A stretch of 64,000 nucleotides of DNA from Triticum aestivum (Eukaryota > Streptophyta > Magnoliopsida > Poales > Poaceae): contig NC_057809.1 in NCBI RefSeq assembly GCF_018294505.1, positions 133,150,979 to 133,214,978 of the forward strand, given 5' to 3'. The translations under genes were made by a program, and so were the position numbers. Positions 45,118 through 57,393 of the stretch are shown in pieces. Positions within the stretch are counted from its first letter, which is position 1. Each line of letters starts with the position of its first letter. The notes beneath the pieces are model-generated. The model saw only the letters and a program-made list of their open reading frames with translations, did not search any database and was not told the origin of the DNA.

Positions 45118-46258
45118 TGATACGTCTCCGTCGTATCTATAATTTTTTATTGTTCCATGCCAATATTATACAATTTTCATATACTTTTGGCAACTTTTTA
45201 TACTATTTTTGGGACTAACATATTGATCCAGTGCCCAGTGCCAGTTCCTGTGCCATGGGAGCCAAGGACCAAAGGGGAAACCCTTCTCCCATCTAGGGAG
45301 AAGGTCGAGGAAGAAGAAGAAGGGGCCCCTCTCCCCCTCTCTCTCAGTGGCGCCGGAACACCGCCGGGACCATCATCGTGTGACAGCGATCTACACCAAC
45401 ACCTCCGTCATATTCACCAACATCTTCATCACCTTCCCCCATCTATCTATAGCGGCCCACTCTCCCGCAACCCATTGTACCCTCTAGTTGAACATGGTGC
45501 TTTATGCTTCATATTATTATCCAATGATGTGTTGCCATCCTATGATGTCTGAGTAGATTTTCGTTGTCCCATCGGTAATTGGTGAATTGCTATGATTGGT
45601 TTAATTTGCTTGTGGTTATGTTGCTATCCTTTGGCGCCCATCATATGAGCGCGCGTGTGGATCACACCATAGGGTTAGTTGTATGTTGATAGGACTATGT
45701 ATTGGAGGGCAAGAATGATAGAAGCTTCAACCTAGCATAGAAATTGATGCATACGGGATTGAAGGGGGACCAATATATCTTAATGCTATGGTTGGGTTTT
45801 ACCTTAATGAACGTTAATAGTTGCGGATGCTTGCTAATAGTTCCAATCATAAGTGCATAGAATTCCAAGTCAGAGATGACATGCTAGCAGTAGCCTCTCC
45901 CACATAAAACTTGCTATCAGTCTAGTAAAGCAGTCAATTGCTTAGGGACAATTTCGCAACTCCTACCATCACTTTTCCACACTCGTTATACTAACTTTAT
46001 TGCTTCTTTACCTAAAACAGCCCCTAGTTTTTATTTACGTGCTCTTTTTATTCTTGCAAACCTATCCTGTTACACCTACAAAGTACTTCTAGTTTCATAC
46101 TTGTTCTAGATAAAGCGAACGTTAAGCGTGCGTAGAGTTGTATCGGTGGTCGATAGAACTTGAGGGAATATTTGTTCTACATTTAGCTTCTCATTGGGTT
46201 CGACACTCTTACTTATCGAAAGAGGCTACAATTGGTCCCCTATACTTGTGGGTTATCA
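45118..46258 (+). mobile_element. Solo LTR, Gypsy-type (TGATACGTCTCC family)
   Basis: 1141 bp from TGATACGTCTCCGTCGTATC to CCCTATACTTGTGGGTTATCA. The flanking duplication is ACTAA (45113-45117) and ACTGA (46259-46263), four of five bases. No internal domain or second LTR. Landmarks such as GTTGTATCGGTGGTCGATAGAACTTGAGGG are typical of a common Triticeae Gypsy LTR. The insertion lies directly beside the B3-like exon. Confidence 0.8.
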
Positions 46259-47225
46259 ACTGATATTCATGGACATCTCATTTCCCCATATGCAAAACGG
46301 GTCGGACAGTGGGTCTAAGCCTATGACAGCAGGACCTACATGTGCAAGACCAAATTGTAAGAAACCTAAATATTAGAATGATTCCTGCAACTGCACAATA
46401 ATGTGCTATTAGCGAAAGGACCATGCATGAGCATACCTCGATGGTAAACCGCAGTTTCTCCCATTGTTTTCCTGCAACACACATAAGGAAGATCTTGATC
46501 AGGTTAACTGAGAGTTGCCATACTATTAGTAGAATATGTATTGAGTACAGCCAAATTCGATTTATTTCACATGCATAACAATACAAAATTGTACCCCCAT
46601 CAAATGAAAATCAAATTGCAGAACTGAACCAAACAATTAAATGGACAGCAGACCAAATGAACCAAAACAGTTAACTGAGCACGACATTGCAGAATAGAAA
46701 CATGTACTAGAAGATAAGACAGTTAACAAAATAAATAATGCTTGAGAACAGTACTACGAAATGTAGCAATTGTTGGACCAAACTGTTAACTGAACATTAC
46801 AATTCAGAGGACCAAACTATTAACTGAACATCAGATTGCATATTAACATTACAGAGGACAAATCACTAGAAGGCACTAGCAGTGGCCTCGAGAAAACAAC
46901 ATGAACTTTGTTTTAAAGTAGACAACCGCATGGCGGTGTCGACGGTGGCCTCGAAGACGAGGTGCTCCTCCAAGATCTGGCAGTCGGCATGCATGGCAGC
47001 CATAGCAACCTCGTGCATGCATGCGGCCGCGATTTGCTTCTCCGCTGCCAGATGCTACTAAGCTCCACGTTATACTGCGTGCAAAATGGCTGTGGGCAGC
47101 GCTTAATTGGAGGAGGAGGACGGTGATTTTGACGGAAGGTGTCGCGCCGTCGGTCGGGCCATGTGGGACAAGGAAGGAGGAGGATGGTGTGGGTAGGGTG
47201 TGGATTACCTGACCATATCAACGAG
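46259..47225. other. CACTA interior, no gene assigned
   Basis: The left part is the continuation of the minus-strand B3-like gene upstream region. From 46600 to 46900 the words (G)ACCAAA and TTAACTGA(A)CA(T/G) recur in a low-complexity way. From 46910 the sequence is GC-rich and open on both strands without a family match. Confidence 0.35.
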
Positions 47226-47405
47226 GCTGCACAACAAGAAGAAGGATCGACGGCGAGAAGGCCGCGCAACAAGAATAAGGGTCGCCGGCAAGGAGGCGGC
47301 GCTGCAAGAAGAAGGGTCACCGGCGAGGAGGCGGCGCTGCAAGAAGAAGGGTAGCCGGCAAGGAAGCAGCGTTGCAAGAAGAAGGGTCGCCGGCAAGGAG
47401 GCTGA
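47226..47405. repeat. 35-bp minisatellite, about 5 copies
   Basis: Copies of GCTGCAAGAAGAAGGGT followed by CGCCGGCAAGGAGGCGG. The clean units are 35 bp, not a multiple of three, so frame changes from copy to copy. The apparent ORFs across it are therefore not a repeat protein. Confidence 0.8.
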
Positions 47406-47774
47406 GCTACCAGTAAGTAGCAGTGAAGGTTTGAACTTGGAAAGCAAGGAGGAACAGTGGAAATGTGGCTTTTGGTGGGAGGGAGGGGGCGGGAAGATAG
47501 ATATTTCCACGATGGCAGAAAAAATTCGCTCGGTGCCGCGAGAAACTGGCGCGCAAGTGTTGTTCAAGCGGGGGCGGTGGACTGTAGACGATGAAGCTTC
47601 CTGTGTAAGCCAGACAAGATGGTGTGCCAAGTTATTTTATATCGCATCCCACACGATTCTTTCTAGTAAACTGTTTGTAGTATACCTGATTTTTCCATTA
47701 TGTTTTGAAAGACAAAATGGTTTTACGGAGGGAAAAGGATGGTGAAGTGTATGCTAGAACATTTATGTACAGTG

Positions 47775-49125
47775 AACATGCAACTACATGAGTGTCGAGC
47801 TTAAGTTTGGAATTATTTCAGGTTCGTTTGACATTTTTATGCATTAATTGAGTTTCTAGGCATTTAATGTGCATAATTCAAATTTGAACTACAAGCACAT
47901 GCTCCAGTGCACCAAAGTTTGTTAAAAAAAATCACATGTGTGTCTTTGGGTGAATTTATAGGTCCCATGCAAGAAATGGGAATGAAATTCAAACATCTGG
48001 GCGTCGTGGCTCGGTCGGAAACATTGAGAAACTTGGTTTTTAAATTCCTGGAAATTAAAAACTAGCCTGAAAATCATGAAACTTGGCATGGTATCATTTC
48101 ATGGCACCAACATGTTGTGGTAAAAAAATTGGCCACATTTGGACAAGTTTTTTGGTATAAGCTTCTTGCAAACCAGAGCTTCTCTCGAGAAGACTCGTGG
48201 TTCCCGAGGGGGGACATGTCACCTTTGTGTGCGAAACGATATACGCTGCCTCCCCCCTTGATTTTTTACAGAGGCAACATAGAACTATATGAGTATCATG
48301 CTAAATTTTGGAATTATTCTGGGTTTGTTTGGACTTTCTTATACATCAATTGAATTTATGGTCATTTAATGTGCATAGTTCAAATTTGAACTACAAGCAC
48401 ATGCTCTAGTGCACCAAAGTTGGTTGAAAAATCACATGTGTGCCCTTAGGTGAATTTCTAGGTCCCCTGCAAGAAATGAGAATGAAATTCAAACATCTGG
48501 TTGTCGTGGCTCAGCCGGAAAGATTGAGAAACTTGGTTTTTTAATTCATGTAAATCGAAAACACAGCTGGAAATCATGAAACTTGGCATGGTGGCATGAC
48601 ATGGCACCAACATGTTGTGGTAAATTTTTTTGGCCGAATTGGGACAAGCATTGGTATAAGCTTCTTGTAAACTAGAGCTTCTCTCAAGAAGACTCGTGGT
48701 TCCGAGAGGGAATGTGTCACCTTCGTGTGCGAAATGACATAAACTGCCTTCTCCAGCCTTATTTTTTTACATAGGTAGATTAGACCAAATAGAAGTATCG
48801 TGCTAAATTTTGGAATTATTTCGGGTTCATTTGGCCTTTTATACATTACTTGAATTCTAGGCATTTAATGTGCATAATTCAAATTTGAACTACAAGCACA
48901 TGCTCCAGTGCACCAAAGTTGGTTGAAAAATCACATGTGTGTCCTTGGGTGAATTTCTAGGTCCCATGCAAGAAATGGGAAAGAAACTCAAACATCTGGG
49001 CATCGTGGCTCGGCTGGAAATATTGAGAAACTTGGTTTTTAATTCCTATAAATCCAAAACACGCCTGGAAATCATGAAACTTGGCATGGTGTCATGACAT
49101 GGCACCAACATGATGTGGTAATTTT
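47775..49125. repeat. ~500-bp tandem repeat, about 2.7 copies
   Basis: The landmark GCATA(A/G)TTCAAATTTGAACTACA recurs at 47871, 48373 and 48872 (spacing 502 and 499). Units run about 47775-48275, 48276-48775 and 48776-49125 (partial). Each contains CTTGGCATGGT..CAT, ACTCGTGGTTCC and TGAGAAACTTGG blocks. Non-coding; such arrays are known inside Triticeae CACTA elements. Confidence 0.85.
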
Positions 49126-49140
49126 TCTGTGCGATTTGCA

Positions 49141-49775
49141 AAGGTGCACACATTAACAATCAACAAAGTCGTTTGGAACAAGTGATGTCACGTTGCAAAT
49201 CGGAAACACAAGTATTATTGAAACAGTGGGCGTTCTACTTACCATTTATGTCTGGCCACACGTCCCATTTTTTATTGGCTAGGAGGTGTCGTGCGGGGTA
49301 GCTATTTGAGTACGGGAGGCATGCTATCAGACCCCTACGCATGCTCATCGCGAGGAGTGCGCTTTGACCTCTATCGGCCGCGCACCTCCCATCCAACGTC
49401 TCCATTAATGGCGCTCGAGCCCCTGTTTCATGGCGTGGCAATGTCTCACTGGACTTAGATTTAAGAGAGAGAAAAAATCTGAAAAGAAAGTTTTGCGCGG
49501 ATCTTGATGTAAGATCCGACGGACCCATATAGCATCGAATGCGACTTATAGCAAGACTGATGAATATAAAGATGATGATAGTGCATAATAATTGTCTTAC
49601 ATAATTAGAAAGATAAATAAAAAAGCCACATGCGGCTACGCCCGAAATACACAAGGGCAAAAGAAGAAGGAAGACACATACAACGATCTAGCTCGCTAAT
49701 CTCTACTTTCTTGATGCGTTGCAGGTTGCGGAGACTAGTTCTCGCGTCGAGCTGCGATGATCTCTTTCATCAGAT
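49141..49775. other. No gene recognised
   Basis: Only short frames in both directions. Just below the next ORF's stop (49740-49790, minus strand) another frame reads MNLMKEIIAARREN. It may be a displaced C-terminal part of that ORF. Confidence 0.35.
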
Positions 49776-50273
49776 TCATGTCTTAACACGCTGCCTGGTA
49801 GCATCCACGAATTCCTTTACTAGCCTTTCGCGCTCGATGCGGAGCATGGCATTCTCGTCCATAAGTTTCTTGACGATGGCGCCCGTCCTCTTCAACAAAG
49901 CAGCGGTCTCCTCCGCCTGCTTCGCCCTTTCAGCCCGAAGCTTCGCATTGCCCTCCCATAGTTGCCGGATGATGCTGGTAGCCTGTTCAAATGAGGCTTT
50001 CATGTCGTCCTGCACCCTCGCCCAGCCAGAGATCTGATCCATCTGGCTATGGACGATCACATGCATGCCCCTGTAAGAGTCGTCGCCTGCCCGCAATACA
50101 TTTTCCCAGGCCGCCGCGGCGCGGCAGGACATCTCTTCTGCTTTCACGGTGCGGCCGGACCAGTCTGCTGCATCGACGGTGCGGCAGGACCTCTATGCTG
50201 CTCTGACCACGCGGCGGGACATGATGGCTGCTTTCGCGGTGAGGTGGGACATCTCTCGTGCTTCCGCTTTCAT
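49776..50273 (-). pseudogene. Coiled-coil ORF with decaying N-terminal 10-residue repeats
   Basis: An intact frame from ATG 50147 gives 123 residues with a long predicted coiled coil (SFEQATSIIRQLWEGNAKLR, EETAALLKRTGAIVKKLMDE). The same frame extends upstream to ATG 50273 but is broken by TAG at 50193-50195. The upstream part consists of 30-bp units, about five between 50130 and 50280. They encode variations on a decapeptide (EMSCRAAAAW, EMSHLTAKAA, RSCRTVDAAD). I recognise no family. The next feature on the right is a Gypsy fragment, so it may be CACTA-carried or a low-copy gene relic. Confidence 0.45.
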
Positions 50274-50559
50274 GCTCGCCTCTCCCTAGTGGCAATCTCT
50301 CGACCCAGAACTCACGCTGGCCATGTCAGACGCAAGGGAACGATGATGAATGACTTGTTTGTTTTTTTTGGATGAGGAGTTGAGGAGGAATGCGCAGTCA
50401 TATTGGAGTAGAAGTATTTATAACCGAGTACTAATACGCTCCTAAGTGGGAAACCGTTTAGGTTTTGATCAGTGTGAACAGGTTTGCAATTAAATATAGC
50501 GTGGTAGTAATTTGGAATGTGACAGGACGCGGGTTTGCAATTATTATCGGTGTGAAAAT

Positions 50560-51691
50560 TTTACTAACTCTCAAATAAATCTAAGTGAAGCAAGAGAGCA
50601 TTTCTTTAAAAATACTAAAGCACACCGTGCTAAAAAAGATATAAGTGAAGCAATAGAGCAAGTCCATAGCTCATAAAAAATTTAAGTGGAGCATAAAGAG
50701 CAATTCTAACAAGTCATGACATAATTTTGGCTCTCTCAAATAGGTGTCTCCAGCAATGAATCAAGACTTAAAACACAAAATAAAACAATCGAAAACTCAT
50801 ATCATACAAGACGCTCCAAGCAAAACACATAGTATGTGAGAATAAAAATATAGCTTCAAGTAAAATACCGATGGTCGTTAGAAGAAAGAGGGGATGCCAC
50901 TCGGGGGCATCCCCAAGCTTAGTTGCTTGCTCTCTTTTGGATAATATCGGGGGATGACGGGGCATCCCCAAGCTTAGGCTCTTCTTACTCCTTATTCCTT
51001 CATCCATCGTAAGATAACCCAAAACTTGAAAACTCCAATCACATAAAACTCAACAAAACCTTCGTGAGATCCGTTAGTATAAGAAAATAAATCACTACTA
51101 TAAGTGTTGTATCAAACCAATTCATATTCTGTTCTTGCATTATATCTACTGTATTCCAACTTTTCTATGGCAAAAACTCATCAAATAAAACCATAGAGCC
51201 ATCAAAACAAGCACACAACGCAAAGAAAACAGAATTTGTCAAAAACAGAACAGTCTGTAGTAATCTGGGTGTTTAGAATACTTATGTTACTCCAAAAATT
51301 CTGAAAAGTTAGGATGACCTGATAAATTTGTATATTGATCTCCTGCAAAAGGAATGGGTATTTTATCACTCTCTGGTTAAAAATGATAATTGTTTTCGCG
51401 AGCGTAAAAGTTTCTGTTTTTTCAGTAAGATCAAACAACTATCGCCCAAGAAGATCCTAAAGGATTTACTTGGCACGAACACTAATTAAAACATAAAAAC
51501 ACAATCATAACAGTAGCATAATTGTGCTAACACTCAAAAACAGGAAGCAAAAAGTAAAAAAATTAATTTTATTCATTGGGTTGCCTCCCAGCAAGCGCTA
51601 TAGTTTTACGCCCTTAGCTAGGCATAAAGCAAAGATCTAAGTTTTGTCATCTTTGGTTCAAGATCCATAAGATGCCCTCATGATTGATTCA
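50560..51691 (-). other. Non-coding 3' part of a Gypsy element
   Basis: Repeated words AAGTGAAGCAA(G/T)AGAGCA (50582, 50642, 50688) and two copies of GGGGCATCCCCAAGCTTAG (near 50907 and 50962) are typical of untranslated parts of Triticeae Gypsy retrotransposons. The left boundary is approximate and no LTR was found on this side. Confidence 0.5.
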
Positions 51692-52219
51692 TCATGGTGG
51701 CCTTATTCTTGTTCTAGGGAAGTGTTCCATACCCTTCCTCAAAGGAAATTGGAACTTAATATTGTCTTCTTTCATATCAATCACGGCACCAATGGTGCGT
51801 AAAAACGGTCTACCAAGAATAATTGGACAAGACGGATTGCAATCAATATCAAGAACAATAAAATCTATGGGCACATAATTCCTATTTGCAAGAATAAGAA
51901 CATCATTAATTATTCCCATAGGATTTTTAATAGTAGAATCCGCCAAATGCAAATTCAAAGAACATGATTCAATATCGGCAAGACCAAGCACATCATATAA
52001 AGATTTCAGAATAGTAGAAACACTAGCACCCAAGTCACATAAAGAAAAACACTCATAATTTTTAATCTTGACTTTGATAGTAGGTTCCCATTCATCACGC
52101 AATTTTCTAGGAATTGAAACTTCTAATTCCAACTTTTCTTCAAGAGCTTTCATCATAACATCAACAATATGTTTAGTAAAAGCTTTATTTTGTTCATAAG
52201 CATGGGGTGAATTTATCAT
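51692..52219 (-). pseudogene. Gypsy retropepsin-like protease fragment
   Basis: The 175 residues include VKIKNYECFSLCDLGASVSTI, with DLG where an active protease has D-T/S-G, then VLGLADIESC and the conserved CPIILGRPFLRT block. The frame is open but ends without continuing into reverse transcriptase. A stop and frame breaks separate it from the gag part upstream. Confidence 0.75.
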
Positions 52220-52402
52220 GGATTACAACAAAGAAATACAATCAATCAAAGAGCAACTATCATAATTAAAGTCTTTGTAATCCAAAAGTGTGGGCACATC
52301 ACTAGCTAAAGTTTTGACCTCTTCAAACCCACTTTAATCAATTTTCTCAACAAGATTTTCACCCTCCGAATCATCGGGACGCCTTCTAACTAAAGTTGAC
52401 TC

Positions 52403-52768
52403 TTATCTAGTCCCTTTTTCATCAATCTTAACTTTACTAAACAAGGAATCAATAGAAGAAACACCAATCATTTTAAGATCTTCATCACTTTTATCCTCTA
52501 GCGAGATTGGTTTAGCGGCCATTTGATTTACTAGAGTAGCTTGTGCATCGGATATTTTTCCTAACAAACTTTCAACAAAAGCATACTTAGATTGGAGATT
52601 GCAAACTTCTCTACTAATATCATCAAGTTGTTTTGTTATAGCATCTAGCGCAACGAAATGCTCCTTAAGTTCTTCGATAAAATACTTATTATGCTCAAGT
52701 TGTGTAGTCATATATTCCTTAGTACTTTTCTCAATTTCAAGCAAAAATATTGGGGTAAGGAACATCAT
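52403..52768 (-). pseudogene. Gypsy gag C-terminal fragment
   Basis: A 121-residue frame, with a helical region (EHNKYFIEELKEHFVALDAI) followed by LVNQMAAKP and SIDSLFSKVKIDEKGTR. It precedes the protease fragment in the order expected for this kind of Gypsy gag-protease, and the two are separated by stops. The 5' part of the element is cut off at 52927 by the next retrotransposon. Confidence 0.6.
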
Positions 52769-52927
52769 AATATTTTCATTGAGGCATCATGACTACGCAA
52801 ACAAGAACGCACACAAAAACAGACCCGGCAAGAAAACGGTGAACGGAAAACAGGGGCGAATAAAACGACATTTTTGTGAAGTGGGGGAGAGGCAAATGGC
52901 AAATAAGGTAAATTACGAGGAGATGAG

Positions 52928-55900
52928 TGTAACACCCTCGATGCGACTATATCTCCCACGTGTCGAAGCACGACTTAGAGGCATAATCGCATTGAAGGCA
53001 TATGTCGCAAGTTAGGCAATCTTCACAACATCCCATGTAATATGATAATAAAAGGGGAGATAACATAGTTGGCTTACACTCGCCACGTCAAACAAGTACA
53101 TAAATAACATTACATCATCCAAACACTCATGGCCCGACTACGGCGCCAAAATAAAAGAGAACCCAACATGCGACATGGTCCCAATCACCCCCAACTGGGC
53201 ACCACTACTGATCATCGGGAAAAGAAACATAGTAACGTTGAGAGTCCTCGTCGAACTCCCACTTGAGCTCAAGCGCGTCTCCTGGAGCGGAATCATCAGG
53301 CCCTGCATCTGGTGTAATAGTAATCTGTGAGCCACAGGGACTCAGCAATCTCGCACCCTCGCGATCAAGACTATTTAAGCTTATAGGTATGGCAAGGTAA
53401 AAATATGTGGAGCTGCAGCAAGCGACTAGCAAAGTATGGTGGCTAACTTATACGCAAAAGAGAGCGAGAAGAGGAGGCAAAGCGCGAGCGAGAAACTAGA
53501 GAGCAACCTGCGCAAACATTACTCCAACACCGTGTCCGCTTCCCAGACTCCGCCGAGAAGAGGCCATCACGGTAACACACTCAGTTGATTCATTTTAATT
53601 AAGTTAAGGTTCAAGTTATCTACAACCGGACATTAACAAATTCCCATCTACCCATAACCGCGGGGACGGCTTTCGAAAGTTCAATCCCTGCAGGGGAGTC
53701 CCAACTTAGCCCATGACAAGATCTCACGGTCAACGAAGGAATAGACCTCCTCCCAAGACGTTCCGATCAGACTCGGTATCTCGGTTCTTCAAGACACTTC
53801 GACAGGTTAAAACAAGACCAGCAACACCGCCCGAATGTGCCGACAAATCCCGATAGGAGCTGCACATATCTCTTTCTCAGGGCACACTCAGATGAGCGCT
53901 CCATACAACTAAAACCAAACCTCGAGTTTCCCCGAGGGGGCGCTGCACAGGACTCTAGTTTGGACCAACACTCAGAGGAGCACTGGCCCAGGGGGGTTTA
54001 AAATAAGATGACCCTCGGGCTCCGGAAACCCAAGGGAAAAAAGAGGCTAGGTGGTGAATGGTAAAACCAAGGTTGGGCATTGCTGGAAAAGTTTTAATCA
54101 AGGCAAACTATCAAGGGGTTCCCATTATAACCCAACCGCGTAAGGAACGCAAAATCCGGGAACATAACACCGATATGACGGAAACTAGGGTGGCAAGAGT
54201 GGAACAAAACACTAGGCGAGAGGCCGAGCCTTCCACCCTTTACCAAGTATATAGATGCATTAAGATAACATAGCAATATAATGATATCCCAACAAGTAAA
54301 TAAATGTTCCAACAAGGAACGGCCTCCAATCTTCACCTGCAACTAGCAACGCTATGAGAGGGGCTGAGCAAAGCGGTAACATAGCCAATCAACGGTTTGC
54401 TAGGACATGGTGGGTTAGAGGTTTGGCATGGCAATTCGGGAGGCTTGAAAGCAAGTGGTAGGCATTGTAGCATTGGCATAGCAAAAGAGCGAGCAAACTA
54501 GCATAGCAAAGATAGTAGTGATTTTGAGGGTATGATCATCTTGCCTGCACAGTTGTCAGAGTTGACTGGATCCTTGAAAGCAAACTCAACGGGCTCCTCG
54601 TTAGCAAACTCGTCTCCCGGCTCTACCCAAACAAGACAAACAAGCAACAAGGACACAATCAACCATGTGCAAGGATCAAGCAATATGATGCAATGATGAT
54701 ATGCTATGCGGGATGCGATGCGGGATGCGATGCGGGATGCAAAATGCAAGATATGACAGGAAAGGCAAGAACCTGACCTCAACTTGGAAATCCAAGTGTG
54801 CCACTAGAAAGATGAGATGAAATCGCTTGAAAACGATATAAAGAACACCGGAATCGGAGTTACGGTTTGGAAATGGCAAGCGATTCAAATATGACACCGG
54901 TCTATGATTTACAGCAAGTAGCCATCTAAATGCAATGAGATGAACATGCTACGGCACCCAAACATGACAACAAAATACATGGCAGGGATTCATTCAAGAT
55001 GCTTAACAAAAGTCTAGCACTGAGCTACGGCCAATTCATCCATTAACAGGTTCAAACAAGCATGGCAAAAATGCATATGACAAACAGATCTCAGACTTAG
55101 TGAAATTAACACTTGTCTGGAATTTCAGATCAGGTAGCACTCTTCGGAGCAACAAAACTACATGCTACATGAACTGAACATGGCAAAGTAAAGCATGGCA
55201 TGGAGCTACTCAAAGAGCTTAACAAAAGTCCCTTAGTGACCTTGAGCCAAAAGGGATCAGAAAATACAATTGCAAGCATGTGAACATAACAAAAACATAA
55301 TCAGTTTTCAGACTTAGTGAAAACTGACACATGCTGAAACACAACTCAAGTAGGCATGTTTACAAGCTCGATGCACTCACTACGGTGCAAGTCATGACAA
55401 GATAAGCATACATCCACCGAGAAGGCACAGAATTCAAGCTAGACATGGCAAGAACAATAGCATAGCATGCACGGATCAACTACAACATCATCGGCAAAAT
55501 TGCAAACAAGTTGACAATCTGCCCAGATTCACAAAGTAGCAAAAGTAGAGCTCGATTGACTCAAGCTAAGGTGCTCCATAATTGCAAACAAAGACATGGA
55601 TGGATAGAGCACTACAATATTAACAAAACATCCTTACTGATCATCCTCAAAAGAGGCACGGATCAGTAGGAAACAACATGAACATATGGTCATATGAGAT
55701 AAACAGATCAAGGACTTAGTGGAATTGCTAAGTCCCTGAAAACAGAATTAACAAGTGCACCACTTTGCAAGCTTGTACTAGTCACCTCACACATCACAAA
55801 AATACATGGGTTACACCTCTGGAAAGATGACAAAACCCTTAACAAAACATGTATAGAGCATCAGGGCATATCATGTACACAATAATCATGGCAAAAATGA

Positions 55901-57357
55901 CAAAAACCTAAACGGAGTAGCAGATCTGACAATTATCTCAAGTAGCCCTCTTCTAACAACATTTCGGGCATTAAGATGAGCTCAAATGAAAATGATGCAA
56001 TGGAATGAAATGATGTACTCTCTGAGGTGAACATTTTGATATGCTATATGCATGAATCGGAGCTACGGATGCAAAGTTACGAGGTCATGAACATGAGCAC
56101 TTGGACTAGAAAATCTCCGGGACTTAGAAGAAAATTCAACCTCCGAGATCTAGGGTTTACTGTTCACAGCACGCGAACCGAGAACTCCGGCGAGGTGGCA
56201 GCGGCTCCGGCGAGCTCGAAGAAGCGGCGGGGAGGTGCGGGAGAGGCGGATCCGGGCCTCTCCCCGTCCGGATCCGGCGGCGGGTGGCGGCTCCGGCCAC
56301 CGGGGAAGNNNNNNNNNNNNNNNNNNNNNNNNNNNNNNNNNNNNNNNNNNNNNNNNNNNNNNNNNNNNNNNNNNNNNNNNNNNNNNNNNNNNNNNNNNNN
56401 NNNNNNNNNNNNNNNNNNNNNNNNNNNNNNNNNNNNNNNNNNNNNNNNNNNNNNNNNNNNNNNNNNNNNNNNNNNNNNNNNNNNNNNNNNNNNNNNNNNN
56501 NNNNNNNNNNNNNNNNNNNNNNNNNNNNNNNNNNNNNNNNNNNNNNNNNNNNNNNNNNNNNNNNNNNNNNNNNNNNNNNNNNNNNNNNNNNNNNNNNNNN
56601 NNNNNNNNNNNNNNNNNNNNNNNNNNNNNNNNNNNNNNNNNNNNNNNNNNNNNNNNNNNNNNCGCGGTGGGAGTGGCGGCGCAGGGGCCACGTGGCAGGC
56701 GGCTAGAGGCGGCGAGCGGCGGCAGACGAAATGTCTGGCGTGGCGGACATGTCCGGTGCGCGCGAGGTGGATTTTTAGGGTTTCGGGGGAGAAGGAGATC
56801 CGAATTTCGGGGGGGGGTCTATATATAGGCCTAGAGGGAGCTAGGAGAGTCCAAATGAGGCGCAGTTTTTGGCCACACGATCGTGATCGAACGCTCTAGA
56901 TGATGGAGCAGGTTTAGGTGGGTTTTGGGCCAAATTGGAGGGGTGTTGGGCTGCAACACACACGAGGCCTTTTCGGTCCCTCGTTTAACCGTTGGAGTAT
57001 CAAACGAAGTCCAAATGATACGAAACTTGACAGGCGGTCCGGTAGTAAACCAAGGCCGCTTGGCAAGTCTCGGTCCAATCCGGAAATGTTTAATCCCCAC
57101 ACACAAAAGAAAGGTAGAATTGCCCACCGGAGGAGAACGAAGCGCCAGAATGCAAAACGGACAACAGGGAAAAAGCTCGAATGCATGAGACGAACACGTA
57201 TGCAAATGCAATGCACATGATGACATGATATGAGATGCATGACAACGACAACAACACACAGAGACAAAGACCCGAACCCGAGAAAATAAATTAACTTAAC
57301 ACCGGAAACGGCAAGAGTTGGAGTACAAATTGGGAAAGTTACATCCGGGGTGTTACA
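52928..57357 (-). repeat. 3' LTR of the chromodomain Gypsy element
   Basis: 4430 bp including 354 Ns. About 54707-54742 is three 12-bp units of ATGCGGGATGCG. Between 55000 and 55750 the block CAGACTTAGTGAAA/AGGACTTAGTGGAA recurs at least three times within diverged longer repeats. A TATA box on the minus strand is expected but was not placed. Confidence 0.9.
56309..56662. other. Assembly gap (N)
   Basis: A run of 354 Ns in a GC-rich part of the LTR. Confidence 1.
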
Positions 57358-57393
57358 ACACTCCACCACTACGAAAGGATCTCGTCCCGAGAT

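Larger units (their letters stand above)
44035..49140. mobile_element. CACTA-type transposon, left end and interior (right end not found)
   Basis: CACTGGTGCAGAGACCTGC at 44035 is a typical Triticeae CACTA terminus. Subterminal words recur (ATATCGCACACAG, ATCCCACACGG, and CGCATCCCACACGATT near 47640). The interior includes a B3-like gene fragment, a solo LTR, a minisatellite and a ~500-bp tandem array of the kind found inside large CACTA elements. I could not find the inverted right terminus, so the end coordinate is where recognisable repeat content stops. Confidence 0.5.

Noticed and set aside
47200..47745. 181-codon plus-strand ORF over the Arg/Lys-rich repeats
   Set aside because: The repeat unit is 35 bp, so every unit is read in a new frame; this is a minisatellite, not a repeat protein.
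47226..49125. CRISPR-like array
   Set aside because: The repeats are directly adjacent without spacers, and the DNA is clearly plant nuclear.
44035..49235. CAGTG at 49226-49230 as the right end of the CACTA element
   Set aside because: The preceding bases do not mirror CACTGGTGCAGAGACC, and the flanking three bases do not duplicate those before 44035.
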